This document shows positions 1 to 11,137 of a stretch of DNA of 64,000 nt, in pieces. This DNA is from Cryptomeria japonica (lineage: Eukaryota; Streptophyta; Pinopsida; Cupressales; Cupressaceae): the NCBI RefSeq assembly GCF_030272615.1, contig NC_081411.1, positions 836,120,136-836,184,135 on the forward strand, read 5' to 3'. Each line of letters begins with the position of its first letter. Position 1 is the first letter of the stretch. A program made the position numbers and the translations under genes. The notes under the pieces were generated by a model. It saw only the letters and a list, made by a program, of their open reading frames with translations. It made no database searches and had not been told where the DNA came from.

Positions 1-2556
1 AGATAGTATCGAAACAACATTGTTTCAAAGAAAACAATTTTTTAAAATTTTCTACCCCAGTGACTCTTAGGGTGTAATGCCCCCTCGAGAGATTGTTTGT
101 GCATTAAAGACATGAATGATTTCTCAAAAAAAGAAGAATGTGAGATGAAAGATAGAATAGTTAGTTGATTAGAGATAGAGATAGGTGATGTGAAGATGAT
201 TTTGAGATAGAATATGAGAGAATGAACTTTAGAATGAAATAGAATGATGAGAATTATAAGCAATTGAAGATGATTGATATGAGATGATAGATTGAAAATG
301 ATTAGCAAACTATCAATAATAAAATGAGAGGAAATGAGAATGATTGAATCACGAACCTGTGTCATTATTTATTGCACAATATATATTCATCACTGAGCCT
401 TATTATTGAACAATGGAGCTTATCACATCAGGGTATAAGGAACCAAGATGTAAAGATATCTCATTGAAGAAACAAACATGTAGCAAACAAGAAGTGAACC
501 CTCCATTCTGGTTGTAGTGCCAGGGGTCGAGGTATGTGGGACAGTCACAAGCATAACTATCCTTGAATTTTGCATAGGATATTTGCCAAATGAACGTACC
601 AACACAAACACCCACTAGAATTATTACCCTAGAACTTCATTGTTTCACACCACAAACAACAAACAAAGAAAAATATCATGACCATCCCAACTCCTCTAGT
701 CACTTGTGGACATCCTTGAGTAGCATAGGAATATGACCTGTCGCCAAATGATAAAAGTTAAAAACTAATTAGGACAAAATCCAGCAGCCATACTGACCTT
801 GTGCCTTTGTTCTCGGTTGCTTGATGTGATAGTTGATAATGTCTGATCTCAAAAAGTTGCAGACCCCCTTTAAGACTGACCTGTCTGATTTTGAGTGTAT
901 CCTCTTCTATTTAAGATAAGATAATGATCACTTGATATCTATATGATACAATTGATAAGATAGTTTGATCAGTTGATTGCAGATGTTTGACTAGATAGTT
1001 GTATCCTTTGTTAACTTCATGTGAAGCATTTGCTAGATATCTGCTAGGATATTTGTTTCTTGTGAGACATTTTGTTGCAAGTTTTTTGATTGATTGATTT
1101 TTTTGGTTGATTTTTTAGGACTTTATCTAAATGTTTTTGATAATTTTTTCAGGACATTTTCTGAATGTTTTTGGATTTTATGCTTTTCATTGGTTTTGGT
1201 ATTTTGTGGATTATATATGAATGTTTTTGATTGATTTTCTTAGGACCATATTCTGAACGTTTTTTTGGATTTTTATGCTTTTCATTATTTTTGGTATTTT
1301 TGTTTTCTCAATGTTTTTGGATTTTGTGGATTATATATGAATGTTTATTGGATTTTGATGCTTTACCAATATTTTTGGATTTTTTTTAGGACTTTATATG
1401 ATTTTTTCAGTTATGCCCCCAGTGTGCAAACCTATATGACATGATGATCTACATAATGCATGTGGAGACAATGAATTTTTGACATGACCTATGTTAATGC
1501 AATATGCATGATGAAGATACGTTTCCTATTTGAACAAGGATAACTATGTTTGTTTACCATTTTTTAATACACCAATTGAATTAGAGGTACAAAAAATTTC
1601 ATAGATAAGCATTCAATCGATCCTTAAGATCCCTTGGAACATCCAAATTAATACACTTGGTGACTAGGATTTACAAATGGAGATGCAAAAAACTTCCCCA
1701 TTGGTTCTTGAAACTTTGATCTTCTTTTGCCCATGTGAGTGCAAATGAGTTAATTCCCACTCTTGTGTTCACTAAAGATCCTTAACATCTTATATGACTA
1801 GCTACATGAATTATTCTAACTTCAAAAGCATCCCGAATAGAGCCTCGTTGCCAGCAAGCTTTTAGAGCTCTGACGAGGTTATAGACTGTAATTTCTCAAA
1901 TATCACTCCATTGCTAGTAGACGTCCATAGCCTTGATGGAGTTACTTGCATGTTCCCATAGTCAAACTTTTTGTTGCACTTGTATGTGTGATATTTCAGT
2001 TATATATCATTTCTCTTTTGCCTTGAGATGAATATTTGGCATATCACTTTTTATTTTTTATTTTTTCTTGCCTTGACTTGTAAGTAATGAAACCTACTTG
2101 GGTGTAACAATTATGCAGATGTTGAAGTAGAATTTTAGATTTTTCACTAGTCATATGATCAACTAGGTGTCATGAATGAATTAGAGATTTTGTTAATGTG
2201 TTTGAGATATAGAAATTAATATATTTTGGGTTAACAAGTCTCAAATAGTGAAATCACTACCCAACCATAAGTAAAGAGTCGTCATGGGATAATGTTGAAA
2301 ATGAATGACCTTAGGACCTCAAAGACTTCATGTCTGAATTTCTAAGAAATGAGATGACCCTTGTTTCTCTTGAATGCAAACAGATGATAAACTTGGACAA
2401 TTGCTTTGTTTTATTGATGCTTCTATATGCTAATGAAATTTTGTGAATGTGATGCATTTGAAAAAGAAACTATATGTGATACAGTGCTTTGAATAAAATG
2501 GGATGCAATGTGGAAAGAAAAACCTAAACTAACCCATCCCTTAGATATAGTATCAT
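1..2556. other. AT-rich non-coding DNA, probably distal part of LTR element K
   Basis: I see no convincing gene here. The stretch holds purine-rich low-complexity sequence (about 115-350, built from gatga/agata words), a T-rich degenerate repeat (listed separately) and unstructured AT-rich DNA. A few short open frames on the minus strand (for example 403-615) have no recognisable motif. Its assignment to K is by position only, because no K boundary is visible on this side. Confidence 0.4.
1085..1400 (+). repeat. T-rich degenerate tandem repeat
   Basis: The words ATGTTTTTGGATTTT, TTAGGACTTTAT and GGATTATATATGAATG recur several times with small changes, giving an irregular tandem structure about 315 bp long. 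It has no coding potential and may be leader or UTR sequence of element K. Confidence 0.6.
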
Positions 2557-4093
2557 TTAACATGCATGTTGTTCATAGGGATAGGGTGTTTTATGTAGGT
2601 AGTTCATTGGTCTTTGTTTGAAGAGTCGGATAAAGATGTCTTTTCCAATAGGATATAAGGACTCAACTAGGTGTATTCCATGTACAATTTTTGCTATAGC
2701 CTCCTTATTATCAAACCAATCCAACCATGGTAGATTCTCTTGCCCCCAATCTATCAAGTGTGGGTGTATGAGACAAATTGATTTTGGTTTCGAAGTTGTG
2801 ACATGAGAGGGTGCTATGCCTATTTTTATTGATGCACTTGAAGAGTATGATGAAGCCAACCAGGTGTAAATCTCATTAGCTAGTTTTATGCTTGTGCATG
2901 AAGAAGATGATGAAACAATTTGGGTGTTGGTATCATTAGCTAGTGCAATGCTTGTTTATGTCACCACATTGACATGTGATAATGGCTCACATACAATTGT
3001 TGACAAGTTTCTTTGTGTAGTATGATCTAGATTGGTGATTTCATTGATAAGGGGTTCATGATCAAAAACTTGTGTAGAGGGATTAGGATCACTGGGAGAA
3101 ATGGTAAATTCATTTGAGAGGGAGTCTTGTGAGGAACATGGAGGATTATGACATGGAGATGAAGAGATGGAGGGATGTTGATTAGGATTTGGAGAAATAA
3201 TGGGATCTTGTTTAGGACATGAAGGTAGAGGTATGCTTTGATCTTGACTTGGAAAGGGATTATTATGAAGGATAGAAGGGCTATCCTGATCTTGCTTAGG
3301 AGGTGGATGTTGGATGGGACTTGAAAGGACACTTTGTTCTTGAGACAAAAGGGTATCATTATGAACGTAATAGAAAAGAGTGAGGGGATCATCATAAGAT
3401 TCTTGGTCAGTGGGATCTTGATAAAAAATTGGGTAGGATAGAAGTGTTTGTTCTTGATCTTTATTTGTTTCATGACTCATTTATTTTGATTTTGGATCAT
3501 CATGTTGACACGGGGAAGAAGTTTGGATATGCATGGGAGATTCTTGGAATGTTTCAACACATTGGCCTGATGAGGAAGGATTTTGAATGAGATCCTTTGA
3601 ATCATGACTTGAATTAGATTGGATTTGTACGATGGATAGCCCTTGGGAGGTTATGTTATTGGATAGAGATGACATGGATTGGTCTTGTGTGACTTCAGGG
3701 GATGATGAAATGATGGATAGATATGGTTGATTTGGTCTTTGGTTGAAAGAGATTTGATTTTGGTTGAAAGGAGTATTATTTTGGATGAAAGAGATTTGAT
3801 TTTGGTTGAATGAATTTTGATTTGGATTTTGGTTTAATGGGGTTGATTTTGGTTGAAAGGGGTTTGATTTTTGGGTTGAAAGAAAAAGAATGTTTACATG
3901 ACTCTAATGTTGGTTGAACTGAGGTAGGAACGATTTTGTTGAAGAATGAAGGTTGGTATGTTTGAATGGTCTCACGAGAAGAAGAAGGTTGGCCTGATAT
4001 TGATTCCCTCATCGTCATCACTTCTCTCATCATTTTTTCTAACCAGCCCCTATGGTTGTTAGGACTAGTCATATCTATCATTTGTTGTTGCAA
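2557..4093 (-). pseudogene. Degenerate low-complexity ORF of element K, gag-like N-terminus
   Basis: Read right to left, an open frame starts at 4093 (MQQQMIDMTSPNNHRGWLEK) and turns into K/P/N/S-rich repeats. After a frame change a second frame runs from 3675 to 2557, interrupted only by stops at about 3481 and 2953. The middle is Q/P/S/D-rich and looks disordered. The last 100 residues are more protein-like (LIDWGQENLPWLDWFDN). The position suits a gag region of K, downstream of its LTR, but no Retrotrans_gag domain, zinc knuckle or protease is recognisable. It is broken and I do not assign a function. An alternative is an element-specific accessory ORF. Confidence 0.4.
3720..3900 (-). repeat. 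Short tandem repeat around GATTTTGGTTGAAAG
   Basis: GATTTGATTTTGGTTGAAAG-like units recur five to six times within 180 bp. In the minus-strand frame they encode short K/P/S/N repeats. The array probably arose by slippage inside the coding region of K. Confidence 0.6.
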
Positions 4094-4535
4094 AGTCTTG
4101 ATCTATTGAGCCAAGGTTTCTATGGATGGTGATGGAATAGGAATGGTAGGGATGAATTCTCCACCTTCCCTATGAAATGTATAATACCAATCCATGATGT
4201 TTTCTTGATTGGTTTGGACCTAGGATCACAACATGTAAGATGTTTTCTCCATTTCTTTGAATGTGACTATGTTTGATTTGTTGAACTTGACAAACTTGTT
4301 TAAGTTGAGGTTGAGTTTGATTGATCCTCTGATTGTGATTTGGACGTTTGGCATATGACTTTCTAGGATGATTATGCAAATGACGATGGACTAAGATAGA
4401 CGTATATGAGGTCTAAGAAAGGACTAAAATGAAGATTATAACAACACTAAAATGAATTAGGAGGTCAATGGAACATAAATAAGGACTTATGTGAAGATTA
4501 TGATTACGTATATGGGAACTCTATGAGGATGATAA

Positions 4536-4830
4536 TGAGGACGATGCAAGGACTTATGAAAATACTTATGCAAATTTTAATGACATAAATGAGGATGATA
4601 ATGAGGATGACAATGAGGATGATGAAAGGACTTATGCAAATTCTAAGGACATAAATGAGGATGATAATAAGAATGTAAATGAGGACTATGCAAGGACTTA
4701 TGTAAATTCTAATGAAATAAATGAGGATGATAATAAGGACAATAATGAGGATGGTGCAAGGACTTGTGCAAATTCTAAGGACGTAAATGAGGATGATAAT
4801 AAGATGTAAATGAGGATTATAATGAGCACT
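4536..4830 (+). repeat. Imperfect tandem repeat, about 66 bp x 4
   Basis: Four successive units share the order gcaaggacttatg, caaattctaaggac, ataaatgaggatgataat, aagga, with a period near 66 bp and point differences between copies. Its minus-strand translation is a repetitive hydrophobic peptide, which I regard as a by-product of the repeat. Confidence 0.7.
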
Positions 4831-4989
4831 ATGCAATGACAAGGGCATATATGAGGACAATAATGGGGATGATAATAAGGACTAAGGGTGTATATGAAGA
4901 TAATAATGGGGACAATAATGAGGACTATGAAAGGGCTTATGCAAAGTAAGGATGTAAATAAGGACTATATGAGGAGGATAATGAGGACT

Positions 4990-6265
4990 ATGCAAGGACT
5001 TCCTATGGTCACAAGTATGTAATTTTTTTGAGTTTGTACGTCCGTCTGATGTTTCAAGATGGACTTTGTTTCCAGTAATTCTGTGTGTAGGACACGTTTG
5101 TTGTTTTCCAAGTCTGAGAATAGTTGTTTGAAGGTAGGTATAGCTGACTGAACTTGTTTTCTAGCAAACTCTAAGAATTTAGAGATACATAGGGTAGGGC
5201 CTGAAATGGGCCAATACTGACTCAATACTGGTCTGACACAACAATACACATAAAAGAACATAATACAATCTTAGGCTGGAAATTGGAAACCATTCAAATG
5301 AGGCCCTTACAAAATACCAAAACAAGATGAACAACTAGAGAGTCCGACAACATTGGCTCCACTCCACGGTACACACTTCTCAAGCATGCCAGTATCTCTT
5401 ACCCCAAAGATTAAAAGATCTTATCCCAGAGGGATTTCTATCTCATAATGCAAGGTACATGAAGGGAATCTATGGGGTATGATCTGCACTCCCAGAGTCA
5501 CTAAATATAGGATTTGGGCTACTAAGTTGGTTCTTATTGTAAAATTTTGAGGGTTCCCGATCTAATGATTGATTCTCAGAGAAAGGCACTTAAGACTTTA
5601 GTTGAGCTTATTGGTGCAGGGAAGGCCACCACATAACTTGAATTCACTCAACACTCTAGCCTCCTGATCACCAGTATATTTATATAGCAGCTCAAAAAAC
5701 CCACTCGAGAGTACGCTAGGAGAGATGATATCCCCAATGCATCCCAATTTGAAGTACCTCTATGGGGTGATGAAATCCTCAGTCAAAGATACCCTTCACT
5801 ACTTGAAATAAAATAAAATTGGGTGTTGTTGTCACCTTCTCCCTTTCTCCCAAGACCTCGAAGGTGGGTGGAAATGTAGTTAATGCAATAGTAGGTCCAC
5901 CCCAAACACAATAAAAGATTCTTTCCCTAAAAAAAAAGAAAAATAAATGTGAGTTAATCCATTGAGCAACCTGATTCACGTCCATTTTAAAACCCAAATT
6001 TAGGTTAGATACACATGTGCATAATTGAAATGTGAATGCATGCATGTCAATTTTAACCATTGTTTATTTTAATCCCAAAACCAAAGTGTGATACATGCAC
6101 ATCCATTTTAACTATTGTTTATTTTAAGCCCAAAACTGAAGTGTTAGAGCACGGGTGTTTATAATTCAATAATAATCGGATCCTCTCTATAAATTCACCA
6201 CAGGATACATACAAATAATCAGTAACCCAATAAAACCCATAGAAAATAGAGAAAAAAACTATGAC
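4990..6265. other. No gene seen; AT-rich DNA inside element K
   Basis: This 1.3-kb stretch has only short open frames without motifs. A GAGTCACT-type word at 5486-5505 resembles the primer-site-like motif of element F, but no clean LTR end lies beside it, so I do not call a primer-binding site. Confidence 0.4.
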
Positions 6266-6269
6266 AAGT

Positions 6270-6420
6270 ACGAATGCGTGATGATACTTGAGCAATTGCA
6301 TGATCATGTATGGTCGATTGCGTAGTTCTGTCAGAGCGATTGTGTAATTCTGACAGAGCGATTGTGTGATCCTAGCAAAGTGATTATGTGATCCTAATAG
6401 AGTGATTGCATGATTGGCAA
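6270..6420 (+). repeat. 22-bp tandem repeat, about 7 copies
   Basis: Units such as GAGCGATTGTGTAATTCTGACA follow one another with a 22-bp period. Clear copies lie at 6312-6333, 6334-6355, 6356-6377 and 6378-6399, flanked by weaker ones. Further single or double copies occur near 6832-6880 and 6940-6985, so the unit is both tandem and dispersed in this part of K. Confidence 0.75.
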
Positions 6421-6449
6421 ACAAACCAAACAAAAAATAAAAAATAAAG

Positions 6450-6704
6450 CTAATTCTGATATGGAACCTGCAAAATAGATTGTGATGCTCTAGCAAGATC
6501 TCTCATCATCCATTCTATATTAAGCAAATAATATTTCACCCTATATGAGAGAACTAGGCTATTGTATCTATAGATGGCTAGTTGATCCTCTAGATCTTGT
6601 ATCTTCTTTTCTTCTTTGAAGATTTGCTGATAGCATTTGGCTTGTCTTCTTTGCTCCTTTGTCCTCCTGGCACTTGAAATTTTGAATTGTACCTTACGTG
6701 CCAT
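6450..6704 (-). CDS. Small basic, coiled-coil-like ORF, function unknown
   Basis: This 84-residue frame begins MARKVQFKISSARRTKEQRR. The first half is Lys/Arg-rich, and the middle (EEKKIQDLEDQLAIYR) has heptad-like spacing. It lies beside the 22-bp repeats in the presumed leader of K, on the same strand as K. I do not recognise the family. It could be a chance frame, so confidence is low. Confidence 0.2.
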   Translation of the reverse strand: MARKVQFKISSARRTKEQRRQAKCYQQIFKEEKKIQDLEDQLAIYRYNSLVLSYRVKYYLLNIEWMMRDLARASQSILQVPYQN

Positions 6705-7750
6705 AAAATGTCATAATTAAGCATGCAATAAAAGTAAAACGCATTTAGATTTACCTAAATTCATACAAAATCTGACAAAACAAAGAGCAGAAAAATAAAA
6801 ATAGAAAATAAACAAAACAACAATATTCCTGACGAATGCGTGATCCTAACAGAGCGATTGCATGATCCTGTAAGGGATTTTGCATGATGGGTTCCACACG
6901 AATGTTTGACCCGATCTGCTCAATTAGGTGAGCCTATCTATGCAATTGCATGATGATGTAAGCATGATTGCGTGATGATGAGATCCACTTTGGAATTCAT
7001 ACAAAACCTGCAAAAAATGAAAAAAATTGTACGACTTGCAAAAATCACTCAGAAAATAGAGAAGTTTAATTAGTTGTTGTTCACATCGGGTTCATCAAAA
7101 TGTCACATGTATAAATTCATCTAATGTAAAGTAAACTATGAATGAAAGGGAAAATCATGAATCTTGTCCTAATTAGAATCCAAAAAAACAAAACAATGAA
7201 ATAACACAGAAGCAAGAAATATGATTATAATTAAAATCAAACAATCCCCCTATTCCAAGACTATGTATAGCTTCCATTGCTCTTCTCCTCTTTTTGGTAT
7301 GGTGGCTCTCAGATATTGCACTGGAAACCTGCAATTGACATAAAGATTCAAAGTTCATGATTCAGAGTGATTGTTGAAAATGGAGATTGAATGCCTAATT
7401 TAGAGATTATTGGAGAGGATTGAATGAGAGGTGGAACAAATTGATCAAGAGGTGGAACTCAGATAAGCTCACATACTAATTGATAGTTGAACTATTGATT
7501 TGGAGGTGGAACAAAATAGATTGAATAGATTAATTGAGTTAACTGATTGAGAAAAAAGTTGATTGAAAGATGAAAAAGAATGATTAGAGGAAATAAAGAG
7601 GAGGAAATAGTTAACTGATAGAAAGCTTTTTGGAAAAAAACAAAGTGGAAGATAGAAATTGGAATTGAAAAGATAATTGAATTAATTAATTAATTGATTG
7701 AATTAATTAATTTAGTATGTGCTTGCACTTTGATTTAGATTTTCAATTTA

Positions 7751-7767
7751 ATCTTTGCATGAGATTT
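7751..7767 (+). repeat. Left target-site duplication of the LINE
   Basis: ATCTTTGCATGAGATTT here matches 12385-12401 at 16 of 17 positions. It directly abuts the A/T-rich tail of the minus-strand LINE. Confidence 0.85.
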
Positions 7768-10299
7768 TTTATTTTATTTTAGTGGTAAGTGCTATCAGCT
7801 ATGGGGATAACACCCTATATTACTATAGAAACTGAGTACAAAAGTATTACACCAACAAAAACCCTTCACCAAAGGAAGTTGGAGCTTAGGAACAATACAT
7901 TCTATGCCTAAAAAAGAGATTAATTCTAAATGCCAACCTATTCTATCCTGCCAACAAACACGACTTCTAAATCTAGCTTTGTCTGATAAAGTGAAGGATG
8001 GCCAATACTGCCTCCCCAATGCTGAGGAGATTATCGGTAGATCCCTTGGAAAGCCACCAATCCTCCAATTCCAGCAGCATCCTGAAGCTTTCAAGGTTGC
8101 CTTAGATGTTTTTTAAGTTGTTCTAGGTTGTTTGGATGAGTTTTGAACTCATTATGTGGTTTTGGTTTCTTGTTTTCATCTTTTTGCTCAAAATTGCCAG
8201 TTTAGTGTTGCCTGGCAAAATGATGGAAAAATGAGTTTTTAATGTGGCTTTTGTTTTAAAAGGTTTTAGACATGTTTATTGCTTGGGTTTTATGTGTGAG
8301 AAGTGTTTTTAGGTGATTGTTAGTCTTGGAGGTCAATCTTGCATTTTCTAGGCACCAAAAGTTGTCATTTAGGCATCAAAATGTCAAATTTAAGTGCCCT
8401 TGGACATGTACCTATCCATATAGGAGGCTAACCAACTTGGAGAGGTATTTAATCTCCTATTTTAACTATTGTAAGGGTTGATCATTCAAATTTATGAAGC
8501 ATTTTGCAAACTTGCACTAGTTTTACTTGGTTTTTCTCTAGTTTTTAACTCCATGTGAACAATAGTTCATACACCTACTGTACTTGGCCATACTTTTGTT
8601 GCATTTTTAGTTTCTATTATGTTTTCTTAAGCTTTTCCCTTTGGTGGCATCTAATTTTATCAAGTTTTGAGTTTGTAGCAAAATTAGTTTGATTTGATAG
8701 TTTCACTGCCTTGTCTAGGTAATTGGCAAGGATGCTTGACCAACTTGGCTTCTTGAAGTCCTAAAATATTCATGGCTTCCCAAGAACTAGTTGGTCAATT
8801 TTTAAATTATGTAAATACATGTTTTTCTTTCAAGAATGCAGGTGCAAGGAGTTTTGTGGCCATGGAGCCCTAGGCAAGTGTGCCATTTGGCTAGGGTCTT
8901 GAAGAAATTTGATGCTTTGCTCTTCTATAGCAAGTGCATTTAATAGTTGAACAGACTTGCCTTGATGTTTGAGGTTGTATGTCAAGGTTAAGAGGCTTTC
9001 TAAGACATAAGGAGAATGATTTCATGTTTAGTTTGTGAAAATAATGTAAAAGACAGTGAGTCGCTGTTTTAGAGTCAATTTCCTTTCATTAGCCTACTCT
9101 CCACCATACATTGGAGCTTGTAAGGTTTTGTACCTCCTTCTAATTGCTTGCAAACAAGAACAAGGAGTGATTTTGGTGTTATGTATGGGTTAGAAGTTGC
9201 CAAGATCAATCAATGATCTTTGAGGCAAGGTTGTAATGCCAGTTGGCTGTCACAATCAACTAGGACTGAGTTTTACATTTTCTTTTGAAGTTATATATGT
9301 AATATTCTCCTTCAAAATGATAGGTATGAAGGTCAATAAGCCATTAAAGATAGAGCCTTGTTAAGGAGCACAAAACAGACTTTTTGTAAAGAGTTTTAAC
9401 AGTGAAAGTGTAGGTCACAGTGAAAGGCAAAAGTGCAGTGACAGTTAGCTTTGACAGTGAAATAACCCATTATTTGTAATTGCCTAATGCTTGTATGTAG
9501 GGATAACATGAATCTCCTTTGTCTCTAAATGGTAGATATGTTTACATGTTGAATGTAATTGGTTTCTGTTTGCAAATGATGTGTTTGAAAGAGGCAATAA
9601 TGGAAAAGTTGTAAATTGTTGCATTCTCCTCATAAGCAACTTTTTGTAAAATCATGTTCTCCAAATCTTGAAGTGTAAATCTTCTTTATTGTGGCCTAAT
9701 TAGTCAGTAGTATGATGTCACTAAGGTTTCTTGTTCCATATTGGAGGTCCCTAGTTTGAATCTTGGTTTTCACCATCAAAACCCTACCAAACCCTCCTTT
9801 TTCACCCATTTTTAGGATAGTCATGCAGAAGGCCTGAGAGATCCTGAGACTTTGAAAATCTTCAAGTATTCCCAAAAGGGTATCCATAAATGTGAAGCTT
9901 TTAGTCTGGATGTCCATCGCTTGATCAGGGTGAGCACAAAACCCCAAATGGAGGGCTAATGCCTAGTAGCCCGTTTTAGGCCTAAAACCAAGTTTTTGTC
10001 AAATCGGGTATGCCAGTGAAGGTTGTAAAGCATGAAATCCAACAAAACAAGTTGAAACAGGTTAACCTAACATGAATTCAACCTATTTGGTGAGTTTGGC
10101 TTCATAAGTTGCTTTTGGAGCACTTGGAAGGAGGTCAACAACTAGGGAGTTGGAGCCTTTGAGTAGCCAAGGAGAGCTTGACATAGGGAGGTGGAGCAAG
10201 GTGAGTTGTTAGACTACCTTTGAGCTATTTGCACTATGTCCTTGGGGACTACACCTTAAAAATAGTAAGGGTCTATCACTTAGCAAACATACTAGCCAC
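7768..10299 (-). other. 3' region of the LINE, no confident gene
   Basis: The stretch is AT-rich with only short frames, such as 7795-8094 and 9696-9947 on the minus strand, which carry no motif I recognise. The part nearest the TSD (GGTGTTATCCCCAT followed by A-rich sequence) looks like a LINE 3' end. Whether all 2.5 kb belongs to the LINE is inferred from the enclosing TSD. Confidence 0.45.
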
Positions 10300-10890
10300 T
10301 TAACAACCACCGAGCACTATCCTCCCAATCACATCTCCATGAGCCTCCTCTGTAGGATCCACATCACCCTCTTCAAGCTCCAATTCTATCATGTCTGTCA
10401 CACTCTCTTCTTCTAGATCATCAACATCCTCTCCCACCTCACTCTCATTTACTGACCCTTCAGCACCTTCTTCTTCTGAATGGTTGTTCTTCAACGAGTC
10501 CTCTGAATCTGAAGTAGAAGAAGAACTCTCAACAGGCTTCAAATACAACCTTAAGATACTCTCCCTGGTTCCTTCCCTAAGCTCAAAGATGGCATCCACT
10601 ATAGCATGTATGTTGACTGGGTTGGAAAAACCCTGCATCAGGCCGACACCTTCCACCTGCGACTCTAGGATGTCTACAATGGGAGTAATTACTGCTCCAT
10701 ATACTAGCCTATCACACCAATGCCGCTCCAAGTTCAAAGAACAATCCACCAAGGAGATGATTGCCCTGCAAATTTCTTCCTCCAAGATGAACAGATTGAG
10801 ACATTGACGCTCCAAATTGTGCCCACAATTAACATAGCTCAGTCCCACAAATGGCGGCAAATTCACAAAACTTGTGGCTGGTTCCCTCAT
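10300..10890 (-). CDS. Acidic ORF downstream of LINE RNase H, unknown function
   Basis: This 196-residue frame starts MREPATSFVNLPPFVGLSYV. Its first 120 residues look globular (Cys, Leu and Ile-rich, with ILESQVEGVGLMQGFSNPVN). The last 75 are Ser/Glu/Asp-rich (SSSTSDSEDS then DVDDLEEESVTDMIELELEE) and probably disordered. It begins about 250 bp after the RNase H stop, on the same strand, inside the LINE TSDs. It may be a third LINE ORF, a captured host fragment or a chance frame. The complementary strand is also open for part of the stretch, which weakens the coding case. Confidence 0.35.
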   Translation of the reverse strand: MREPATSFVNLPPFVGLSYVNCGHNLERQCLNLFILEEEICRAIISLVDCSLNLERHWCDRLVYGAVITPIVDILESQVEGVGLMQGFSNPVNIHAIVDAIFELREGTRESILRLYLKPVESSSSTSDSEDSLKNNHSEEEGAEGSVNESEVGEDVDDLEEESVTDMIELELEEGDVDPTEEAHGDVIGRIVLGGC

Positions 10891-11137
10891 TTCCCTCCAT
10901 TTAAAACCAATGGAACCTTTCGGATCTTATTGCCCAATCGAGCATGTGAACTCCACCTTCTGATCTTTAGCCTACAACTTCTAGATTTCTGCTAGGAAAT
11001 TGGATATTATGTACCCTTCACCACCACTTTCTAAAATTTGAGATCCATGAGGAGTCCTCAGAACCGACGCTTTATGTTCTGGTCATATTACCTTGCCACC
11101 TATGCTTTGGCTCGTGTAAGGCTATCATGAACCGAAT

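Noticed and set aside
4504-4860. A 118-residue minus-strand frame resembling repeated membrane segments.
   Set aside because: It is the translation of the 66-bp tandem repeat.
5486-5505. A GAGTCACT-type motif as the primer site, and thus the LTR end, of K.
   Set aside because: No clear LTR terminus lies beside it, and a similar word near position 60 shows it can occur by chance.
6270-6420. A CRISPR-like regular repeat array.
   Set aside because: Units are contiguous with no unique spacers, and the context is eukaryotic retroelement DNA.
7904-8116. Overlapping frames at 7795-8116 as a gene.
   Set aside because: Both strands are open over the same stretch, no motif is visible, and the region coincides with the LINE 3' end.
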